A stretch of DNA of 64,000 nucleotides from Dyadobacter fanqingshengii. GTDB taxonomy: Bacteria; Bacteroidota; Bacteroidia; Cytophagales; Spirosomataceae. The notes under the pieces are model-generated. The model had not been told where the DNA came from. It saw only the letters and a list, made by a program, of their open reading frames with translations, and did not search any database. Shown one piece after another: positions 54,341 through 61,379 of the stretch. The DNA is taken from assembly GCF_023822005.2 (NCBI RefSeq), contig NZ_CP098806.1:4588001-4652000 (forward strand), written 5' to 3'. Both the position numbers and the translations under genes were made by a program. Each line of letters starts with the position of its first letter. Positions within the stretch are counted from its first letter, which is position 1.

Positions 54341-56749
54341 TTACTCACTTTTCAAACTCTTCACCGGATTCAGCATTGCTGCCTTTATCGCTTGATAACT
54401 TACGGTAAGCATTGTAATGAGCAAAACGCCTGTTCCGGCGATGATGAAAATCCACCAGGAGACGGCCGTATGATATTCGTAGTTGTTGAGCCAGTTGTTC
54501 ATCGTGAACCAGGCAATGGGTGCCGACAGCAGGCAGGAAATAAGGACCAACGTGATGAAATCAAGAGAAAGAAGGCTCCAAAGATTCAAAATGGATGCGC
54601 CCAGCACTTTTCGGACGCCGATTTCTTTGGTCCGTTGCTCAGCCATGAATGATGCCAGGCCGAAAAGTCCCAAACAACTTATTAAAATTGCCAAAGACGC
54701 AAATGCAGCAGCCAGGTTGCTAATGCGCTCTTCTGACTCAAATTTGAAATCATATTCCTGGTCGACAAATTCATATGCAAACGGAGCGTCCGGGCTGTAT
54801 TGCTTGAAAACGGCTTCAATGTTCTGCAATGCTTGTTGTGTGTCGCTAGCAGGATTAATCCGGATTGTGATGAAATCGCCTGCGCGCGGTCGGATGAAAA
54901 AGATAGTTTGACGGACCGGCTCATAAGGCGACTCCATAATCATATCTTTTACCACACCCAAAATCCGGAAACTCCTGCCTTCCCATTTTACAGTTTCACC
55001 AATTGCAGCCGCAACATTCGGACGACCCAGGCCCATAAATTTTACTGCAGTTTCGTTCAGTATAAATCCAGCAGAGTCCGTTGAAAAGGTTTTTGAAAAA
55101 TCCCTTCCCGCGACAAAATCCCAACCAAGCGTTTTGCCAAAATCATGCGAAATGCCAATGGTCGCAAACTCCGCTTCGAGATCCGGATCTTTTCCTTTCC
55201 AATCAAAACCCACATTGGCTGATCTCACCTCCGTTGGCGGCCCCATGGATTCGGTCATGGAAGTTGCCGATCCGGCCTTAATCAGGTCATGAAGCACTGC
55301 ATTAAAATGATTGTGAATGTCCGGCGTGTTCACATGAATGGTTACAAGGTTTTCGCGGTTGTAACCGATCGGGCGGCTCTTTGCATGCAAAATCTGCCTG
55401 TAAACCACAATGGTGCCAATTATCAATGTTATCGAAACCGTAAATTGCAGGACCACCAACACTTTTCGTGGCAAAGCGGCTGCAAGGCCCATTCGCGCGC
55501 CCGTGCCTTTCAGGGTTTTGATGGGTTGAAATGAAGACAAATAAAATGCTGGATAACTTCCCGCCACCAACCCCGTCACTACGCTGAAAGTGATCACCCC
55601 CACCCAAAAAAGCGGATTTGACCAAAGCATAACCATCTCTTTATCGGCCATTTGATTAAAAAACGGCAGCATAACCTGCACAAGGAGCAAAGAAATGACA
55701 AGCGCAATCCCGACAATCAGAAAAGACTCACTGAAAAATTGCCCGATCAGTTGTCCCCGCAGCGAGCCGATTGCTTTCCGAATTCCGACTTCTTTTGACC
55801 GTTTTTCAGAACGCGCTGTACTGAGATTCATAAAATTAATGCATGCCAAAAACAGCACAAAAAGCCCGATAACGGCAAATAACCAAACAAACTGAACTCT
55901 CCCACCCACATTGAGACCATTTTTCCATTCGGAATACAGATGCCAGCGGCTCATCGGATGAAGCAAAATTTCGGGCTTGAAGCGGAGCTCGTTTTGGTCT
56001 GCCTTTCTTGCTTTGATGTCTTTAATTTTTGCGGAAACACTTTGCACATTGGCCTTTTCAGTCAACTGCGCATAAATCTGGAACGAGCTGCTGCTCCAAT
56101 TGCTGTTAGCCTGTGCTTCTCTAACCCAATCCGTCGAAGCCACATACAAATCCCATGGCCCGATGAAACGCACTTCCTTGAACTCGGAGCTGTAAGGCAG
56201 ATCTTTGTAAACACCTGTAACCTTAACATTTAGCTCATTATCGAGCTTGATCACCTGATTCAGCGGATCAGCATTGCCGAAAAACGCATTGGCAACAGAC
56301 TCAGAAAGCAACACTGAGCCCGGCTCTTTCAAACCTGCCCAGGTGCCATAAACCATTTCCAACGACAGCATTTCAGCTGCTTCGGCTGACATAAAATTTC
56401 CTGCTTTTGTAAATTTCGAAGTCCCGGACGATAGAATGTGCCTTGTAGTCCATGAAGAAAGCACAACATGCTTAAAGTCATTAGGAAAATTGCTTTTGAG
56501 CTCCGATGCAAGCGGAATAGGCACATTATTGCCCGTAACAATCTCCCCATCCAAGGTTTGTTGCTGCATTAACTGCGCAATCCGGTCGTAGTTTTGATGA
56601 TATTTATTAAAAGACAATTCATCATAAACCCACAATCCAATCAGCATTGCCGCCGCCATGCCCACAGCCAGCCCGCCAATGTTAATGACTGAATAACCTT
56701 TGTTTTTGACCAGGTGGCGAAATGCGATTTTAATGTAATTTCTAAGCAT
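54341..56749 (-). CDS. FtsX-type ABC exporter permease (first of the tandem by coordinate)
   Basis: The 802-residue protein has the MacB/FtsX permease plan: an N-terminal membrane helix (GYSVINIGGLAVGMAAAML), a large periplasmic domain, and a cluster of helices with the FtsX signature (ARSEKRSKEVGIRKAIGSLRG). A second periplasmic part and a C-terminal FtsX copy (AEQRTKEIGVRKVLGASI) follow. No ATP-binding subunit lies beside it. Such double permeases in Bacteroidota pair with an unlinked ATPase to export peptides, lipids or antimicrobials. It follows its paralogue by 11 bases and ends LNPVKSLKSE, nearly the same tail as the paralogue, so the two arose by duplication. Confidence 0.86.
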   Translation of the reverse strand: MLRNYIKIAFRHLVKNKGYSVINIGGLAVGMAAAMLIGLWVYDELSFNKYHQNYDRIAQLMQQQTLDGEIVTGNNVPIPLASELKSNFPNDFKHVVLSSWTTRHILSSGTSKFTKAGNFMSAEAAEMLSLEMVYGTWAGLKEPGSVLLSESVANAFFGNADPLNQVIKLDNELNVKVTGVYKDLPYSSEFKEVRFIGPWDLYVASTDWVREAQANSNWSSSSFQIYAQLTEKANVQSVSAKIKDIKARKADQNELRFKPEILLHPMSRWHLYSEWKNGLNVGGRVQFVWLFAVIGLFVLFLACINFMNLSTARSEKRSKEVGIRKAIGSLRGQLIGQFFSESFLIVGIALVISLLLVQVMLPFFNQMADKEMVMLWSNPLFWVGVITFSVVTGLVAGSYPAFYLSSFQPIKTLKGTGARMGLAAALPRKVLVVLQFTVSITLIIGTIVVYRQILHAKSRPIGYNRENLVTIHVNTPDIHNHFNAVLHDLIKAGSATSMTESMGPPTEVRSANVGFDWKGKDPDLEAEFATIGISHDFGKTLGWDFVAGRDFSKTFSTDSAGFILNETAVKFMGLGRPNVAAAIGETVKWEGRSFRILGVVKDMIMESPYEPVRQTIFFIRPRAGDFITIRINPASDTQQALQNIEAVFKQYSPDAPFAYEFVDQEYDFKFESEERISNLAAAFASLAILISCLGLFGLASFMAEQRTKEIGVRKVLGASILNLWSLLSLDFITLVLISCLLSAPIAWFTMNNWLNNYEYHTAVSWWIFIIAGTGVLLITMLTVSYQAIKAAMLNPVKSLKSE

Positions 56750-56760
56750 TGGGTCCGGGA

Positions 56761-59145
56761 TTATTCACTCTTCAAACTTTTCACAGGATCAAGCAATGCA
56801 GCTTTGCTTGCCTGGTAAACGACTGTTAATGCAGCGATTAAGAATGTCGCCCCGATTGCCGTGAGGAAAATCCAGGCGCTGATATCAATGTGGAACTTGA
56901 AGCCTGCAAGCCAATGGTTCATGGCCCACCAAGCCAAAGGTGACGCAATCGCGAATGATATCAGGATCAGCGTGCTGAATTCTTTACCGAAAATCCATAA
57001 GATCTGCGGAATGTTGCTTCCGAGCACTTTTCGGATGCCAATTTCCTTGGTTTTTTGCGCAGCCATAAATGACACCAGCCCATACAAACCAAGACAGCCG
57101 ATAAAGATCGCTATCACTGAAAACGCCTGAATGAGACGGAACATTAATGATTCCGTTTCGTAGAATAAAGCAACCTGTTCGTCCAGAAATTCATAGTTAT
57201 AAAGCTGGTCGGGGTGCATTGCACTCCACGTTTTCTCAATGGCAGCGAGCGTCGCAGGAACGTTGTTCGTATTGATTTTTACGGCATAACTGTTATAATT
57301 ATCGCTGGCCGAAGGAATGCAAACGGCGCTGATCTCTTCGTGAAAAGACTGGTCATGAAAGTCTTTGACGATGCCAACGATCGGTCCGCTCATGTCGCCA
57401 TTGACCTTTAAAGTTTTACCCAGCATTTCCAAAGGTGACGCCAGATTAAGCTTTTTCGCAAGCGTTTCATTGACCAAAAATTCCTTAGCAGTGTCGGAAG
57501 GGAACAGGTTTCGTCCGGCAACCAGTTTGAGGTCGAAAGTGGAAAGATAATCATTGTCGGCAGCACGCATGGAGATGCGGAACGGCTCTTCTTCGGAACG
57601 ATTGTCATAAAATGGCGTTGCACCCCAGTTGTTCTGGGAGGATGGAGCCGAAAAGCAAAGTGAAACGTTTTCCACACCAGCTATTTGCTGCAACTTTCCT
57701 TTGACAGTCTTTGCCTGACCCGGCGACGACACAATCGGGATCATCACAACCGCATCTTTATTAAAACCAAGATCCGACTGCTGCGCAAAATGCATTTGCC
57801 GTGCAATGACGATCATACCGATGATCAGGATCTGAGAAATAGCAAATTGCGTCACGATTAGTGCCCTGCGTGTGTTGAAACCGCCAATATGCTGCTGCGA
57901 CAACTTGCCTTTCAATGCCGTAACAGGCTGAAAACGCGCCAGGATCATGCCCGGATATGAGCCGGAAAGGAAAGTTACAATAATGATCACACCTGTTAAA
58001 AACAGCCACAACTGCCAGTTTGAAAGCAGGTTCAGGCTGATTTGTGACGAAAAAAGGTTGTTCACGTAAGGCAATGCAAGCGCAGACAAAATCAATGCTG
58101 CCGCGCTGGCAATGAGCGTGATCAGGCTCGTTTGTGCGATAAACTGCCAGAACAGTTGTCCGCGCAAGCTGCCCAGCACTTTTCTCACGCCCACTTCTTT
58201 GGAAAGTTTCAATGCCTGAGCCGTGGCCAGATTGATGAAATTAACGCAAGCCGTGACAATGAGAAAAAGCCCGATCAGCGTGAGCACCCAAAGATTCTTT
58301 TTCTCCATAGTGCCGCTATAACGCGCATCAAAGTGAACATCCGCCAATGGCTGTAACTTATAATGATGCACATTTTTGCTGGTGGGCCGGTATTTTTTGA
58401 CGTAAGCCGGAAAAACCTTTTCAACCTCGCTTACCATAACCCCGGGGCGAAGCAATGCATAACAATTCATCGAGCTCTGAATCCCGCCCCACGCATCTTC
58501 ACTCCCCAGCCATTCATTATATTGTTTGAGTGTGTTATAGGAAATGAAAATCTCTGTTTGCTGATCTGTATTGATCGGAAGGTCCTTTAAAACACCTTTG
58601 ACCGTTACATCAATTTTGTTTTCAAGCCGGAAGGTCTGGTTGATCGGGTTTTGCTGACCAAAGTATTTTTTTGCCAGCCGTTCTGTAATGATGCCGGTGT
58701 TTGGCTCTTTCAATGCCGTTTTAATGTCGCCTTCGATCAGCGGGAAATTGAAAATCTGGAAATATTCTTCCTCTGCAAAGGCAGCGCCATCCGGCTCATT
58801 GAATTTTTTGACCTCCTTATCTTGCTTCACAGTAACCAGCAATTCATCAAAAGTGGCGATGCGGGCCACTTTTTCGGCGAAAGTGTAATCGTTTCGGAAG
58901 GCTTTTCCCAATGGGCTCGGCACGCCTGCTGTATACGAAATATTGTCGCGATGCTGCTCGGTGACAATGCGATAAATGCGCTCGGAGTTTGCATGGAAGT
59001 TGTCAAACCCAAGGTGATATTTGACCAATAAAAAAATAAGCAAACCGCAGGTCATGCCAAGGGTCAGACCCGATACATTGAGAATTGCGTAAGCTTTGTT
59101 GCGGTTCAAATGTCTGAACGCAATTTTGAAATAGTTACGGATCAT
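56761..59145 (-). CDS. FtsX-type ABC exporter permease (upstream paralogue)
   Basis: From the ATG at 59145 the product has 794 residues; the longer frame to 59205 has no conserved start and crosses a palindrome. It repeats the layout of its neighbour: first helix (NKAYAILNVSGLTLGMTCG), MacB-like periplasmic domain (FDNFHANSERIYRIV), FtsX helices with ALKLSKEVGVRKVLGSLRG, and a C-terminal copy (AAQKTKEIGIRKVLGSNI). It is the first gene of the tandem, reading away from the ECF sigma gene. The palindromes upstream suggest regulation. It needs an unlinked ATPase, and its cargo is unknown. Confidence 0.86.
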   Translation of the reverse strand: MIRNYFKIAFRHLNRNKAYAILNVSGLTLGMTCGLLIFLLVKYHLGFDNFHANSERIYRIVTEQHRDNISYTAGVPSPLGKAFRNDYTFAEKVARIATFDELLVTVKQDKEVKKFNEPDGAAFAEEEYFQIFNFPLIEGDIKTALKEPNTGIITERLAKKYFGQQNPINQTFRLENKIDVTVKGVLKDLPINTDQQTEIFISYNTLKQYNEWLGSEDAWGGIQSSMNCYALLRPGVMVSEVEKVFPAYVKKYRPTSKNVHHYKLQPLADVHFDARYSGTMEKKNLWVLTLIGLFLIVTACVNFINLATAQALKLSKEVGVRKVLGSLRGQLFWQFIAQTSLITLIASAAALILSALALPYVNNLFSSQISLNLLSNWQLWLFLTGVIIIVTFLSGSYPGMILARFQPVTALKGKLSQQHIGGFNTRRALIVTQFAISQILIIGMIVIARQMHFAQQSDLGFNKDAVVMIPIVSSPGQAKTVKGKLQQIAGVENVSLCFSAPSSQNNWGATPFYDNRSEEEPFRISMRAADNDYLSTFDLKLVAGRNLFPSDTAKEFLVNETLAKKLNLASPLEMLGKTLKVNGDMSGPIVGIVKDFHDQSFHEEISAVCIPSASDNYNSYAVKINTNNVPATLAAIEKTWSAMHPDQLYNYEFLDEQVALFYETESLMFRLIQAFSVIAIFIGCLGLYGLVSFMAAQKTKEIGIRKVLGSNIPQILWIFGKEFSTLILISFAIASPLAWWAMNHWLAGFKFHIDISAWIFLTAIGATFLIAALTVVYQASKAALLDPVKSLKSE

Positions 59146-59159
59146 GAGTTTTAAGCTAG

Positions 59160-59174
59160 TTACCAAATTGGTAA
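59160..59174. promoter_or_regulatory. 15-base perfect palindrome before the exporter genes
   Basis: TTACCAAATTGGTAA is symmetrical around one central A and ends 15 bases before the permease ATG on the minus strand. The half-motif TTACCAAAT recurs at 59281-59289. A repressor site or leader hairpin is possible. Confidence 0.4.
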
Positions 59175-59226
59175 GTGAAGAATGCAAAACCGGCGGCATT
59201 CGCAACAGGACAAATTGTAAGCCAGC

Positions 59227-59262
59227 ACAAATATCTATTTGTACAACATTGACTTACAACAT
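59227..59262. promoter_or_regulatory. Inverted and direct repeats before the exporter genes
   Basis: ACAAATA and TATTTGT (59227-59242) are perfect arms with two bases between. They run into TACAACAT at 59242-59249, which repeats at 59255-59262 with a 13-base period. This looks like a regulator-binding array between divergent genes. No clear sigma-A promoter was found in the region. Confidence 0.4.
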
Positions 59263-59439
59263 CATAGCGAACATTCATTATTACCAAATGTCCATAATCG
59301 AACACACTGCGTTCGTTTTTAGAGCGGAAAATTTCCAGGCTGAATGAGCAGAAATATGGGCTGTTCGGCTTATATCATTTATCGGAGATTAAATTACATG
59401 ATCCAAGAATAACCGATTTTCCATTCAGTCGCGTTTTCA

Positions 59440-60048
59440 ATGAAAACCTTTACAAGTAACATTCATCAGCAGGAGGAAGAGATTGCATTGTGGCGTGAAA
59501 TGCTGAAAGGAGATATTGCGTGTTTTGAAAAACTTATTGACGTAACTTATGATCTGCTTTTCCAGTATGGCAGCAAATTCAGTCACGACCGGGAAATGAT
59601 CAAGGATTGCATTCAGGATGTGTTTTTGGAAGTTTGGGAGAAAAAAGACAGCCTTAACCATAACATTCCGCCCAAAGCTTACCTGCTGGCTTCGCTTCGC
59701 CGCCGGTTGCACCGGATGATCCAAAAAAATCGCATGCTGTTCCTGGACCATTTGCTGCCGGACGAAGGTTTTGACATTGCTTTTAATGCAGAACATCAAT
59801 TCATACAGTTGGAATATGACCAGCAAATGGCTTCCCGCATCACGCATATGCTCAATGGATTGCCCAAAAGACAAAAGGAGGCGATTTATCTTAAATTCTT
59901 TGAGGATATGGATCGGGATGAAATTGCGGCTATTATGGATATTCACCCGCAGTCCGTTTCTAATTTGCTCCAGACTGCATTCAAATTCCTCAAATCGCAA
60001 TGGCGGTCGGTTGTATCGCTTTTTCTCCTGCTTCGCTTTATAGCCTGA
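59440..60048 (+). CDS. ECF-family RNA polymerase sigma factor
   Basis: The 202-residue protein has the two-domain plan of ECF sigma factors. Region 2 spans about 20-100 (FEKLIDVTYDLLFQYGSKF and IQDVFLEVWEKKDSLNHNI). Region 4 spans about 130-190 (LNGLPKRQKEAIYLKFFEDM, IAAIMDIHPQSVSNLLQTAF), with the DNA-recognition helix. It is 94 bases before fecR and heads the surface-signalling locus with the STN-containing receptor. It should direct transcription of that receptor operon once FecR is triggered. Confidence 0.9.
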   Translation: MKTFTSNIHQQEEEIALWREMLKGDIACFEKLIDVTYDLLFQYGSKFSHDREMIKDCIQDVFLEVWEKKDSLNHNIPPKAYLLASLRRRLHRMIQKNRMLFLDHLLPDEGFDIAFNAEHQFIQLEYDQQMASRITHMLNGLPKRQKEAIYLKFFEDMDRDEIAAIMDIHPQSVSNLLQTAFKFLKSQWRSVVSLFLLLRFIA

Positions 60049-60106
60049 TTGGCTTTCTTCACAAATTTTTAAAAAAAGATAAAAAAATACAGTATCAGAT
60101 CCCGGG

Positions 60107-60135
60107 TGTTGTCTAATGGTATTTAAATGACAACA
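60107..60135. promoter_or_regulatory. 7-bp inverted repeat just upstream of fecR
   Basis: TGTTGTC at 60107-60113 and GACAACA at 60129-60135 flank 15 AT-rich bases, ending eight bases before the fecR ATG. It could be an operator, part of an ECF promoter, or a hairpin that controls translation. Confidence 0.35.
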
Positions 60136-60142
60136 TTTTGAC

Positions 60143-61249
60143 ATGGATCAATACCATAATTTTACTTTGGAAGACTTTCTTTGGGACCCTTCTTTCCGGA
60201 ATTGGGTGCTGAAACCGACCAGAGAAGATGCGGAAAACTGGCAAAACTGGTTAGCGGCCCATCCCGACAAAATAGAAACCGTCCGCAGTGCCCGGGAGCT
60301 TGTGCTGGCCATTTCGCCCGCAGCGGTTCCATTGTCAAAATCTGAAAAAGAAAATGCGATACGCCAGATCATTGGCAACATTAAAAACGAGGAAGAATCT
60401 GCTGAAACCATTTCTAAAACGCGGCTCTATCAGCCTTTGATGCGTGTTGCAGCGGCATTAATCGTCGTCGCCGGACTAGGGTGGACATTTTGGTTTTACG
60501 GCCAGAAACAGCAGATCAGTTACGACGAACTGGTTTCCAGCGCGGCAGAACCACTCATTGAAAAGACTAATCAGAATAAAGAACCTTTACTAATTCGGCT
60601 TGCCGATGGCAGCAGCGTAAAGCTGGATCCGGGCAGCAAAGTAAGCTATCCTGCCATTTTTGAACCGGGAAAAAGAGAGGTTTATCTTTCCGGAAAAGCA
60701 TTTTTTGACATTGCAAAAGATCCTTCCCGACCGTTTTTCGTGTATGCCAATGAGGTAATTACCAAAGTTTTAGGAACGAGCTTCACCGTTCGCTCCTATA
60801 CAGACGAAAAGGAAGTTTCTGTGGCCGTGAAGACAGGAAGAGTTGCCGTCTTTACCCGAAAAGATCCGGAGATCAGCGAGAAGAAGGATTCAAGGGAATT
60901 AACCGGCGTTGTGATCGAGCCTAACCAGCAGATCGTCTTTGTCCGGGAATCTGTAAAAATTACTAAAAGCCTCATTCCCAGCCCGGAACTGGTGGACAAC
61001 AATCTCAGCCACTACAATTTTGAATTTGATGAAACCCCCATTTCTAATGTGTTTTCAGAGCTGCAAAGGGCTTATGGCATTGAAATTATTTTTGACAAAA
61101 ACGTGATGAACGAATGTCCGATCACTGCGCGGCTTTCGGAAATGACGCTGTATGAGAAATTAGACCTTGTATGTAAAGCTGTCGGCGCCAGCTATGAGCT
61201 GATCGACGGCCGCATTATCATAGAAGGAAAAGGTTGTAAGAGTATTTGA
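60143..61249 (+). CDS. FecR-type anti-sigma factor
   Basis: The 368-residue protein spans the inner membrane once (residues 100-119, MRVAAALIVVAGLGWTFWFYG). Its N-terminal cytoplasmic part would hold the ECF sigma factor. The periplasmic FecR domain shows LADGSSVKLDPGSKVSYP, EVYLSGKAFFDIAKD and TKVLGTSFTVRSY. A C-terminal DUF4974-like domain (NFEFDETPISNVFSELQRAYGIEIIF) would meet the receptor STN domain. Position and length fit the standard sigma-FecR-SusC order. It is separated from susC by a 130-base leader with two hairpins. Confidence 0.93.
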   Translation: MDQYHNFTLEDFLWDPSFRNWVLKPTREDAENWQNWLAAHPDKIETVRSARELVLAISPAAVPLSKSEKENAIRQIIGNIKNEEESAETISKTRLYQPLMRVAAALIVVAGLGWTFWFYGQKQQISYDELVSSAAEPLIEKTNQNKEPLLIRLADGSSVKLDPGSKVSYPAIFEPGKREVYLSGKAFFDIAKDPSRPFFVYANEVITKVLGTSFTVRSYTDEKEVSVAVKTGRVAVFTRKDPEISEKKDSRELTGVVIEPNQQIVFVRESVKITKSLIPSPELVDNNLSHYNFEFDETPISNVFSELQRAYGIEIIFDKNVMNECPITARLSEMTLYEKLDLVCKAVGASYELIDGRIIIEGKGCKSI

Positions 61250-61256
61250 AAAAATG

Positions 61257-61282
61257 GCCGGTAATGGTGGAACATTACCGGC
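61257..61282 (+). terminator. Hairpin between fecR and susC, possible attenuator
   Basis: GCCGGTAATG and CATTACCGGC form a perfect 10-bp stem with the loop GTGGAA, seven bases after the fecR stop. There is no T-run directly after it, so it may be a processing or stability hairpin or a partial terminator. Confidence 0.6.
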
Positions 61283-61293
61283 TGTGTAAGTAA

Positions 61294-61337
61294 CCCCCGA
61301 AGTTTTGCCGACTGTCATCCTTGGAAAGATGCGGGGG
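61294..61337 (+). promoter_or_regulatory. Second hairpin in the susC leader
   Basis: CCCCCG at 61294-61299 and CGGGGG at 61332-61337 can pair around 32 bases. The sequence AAAGTTTTTG follows. Together with the previous hairpin it forms a structured leader of the SusC gene. Confidence 0.45.
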
Positions 61338-61379
61338 AAAGTTTTTGCCAATAATCAATTAACAAAACTGTTCAAAACT

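Noticed and set aside
54341..59145. Tandem permeases as a duplicated-region assembly error
   Set aside because: The two proteins share layout and short motifs but differ throughout, so they are old paralogues.
59437..60144. Long minus-strand ORF (235 codons) opposite the sigma-factor gene
   Set aside because: It mirrors the coding strand of a clear ECF sigma factor and its translation has no recognisable domain.
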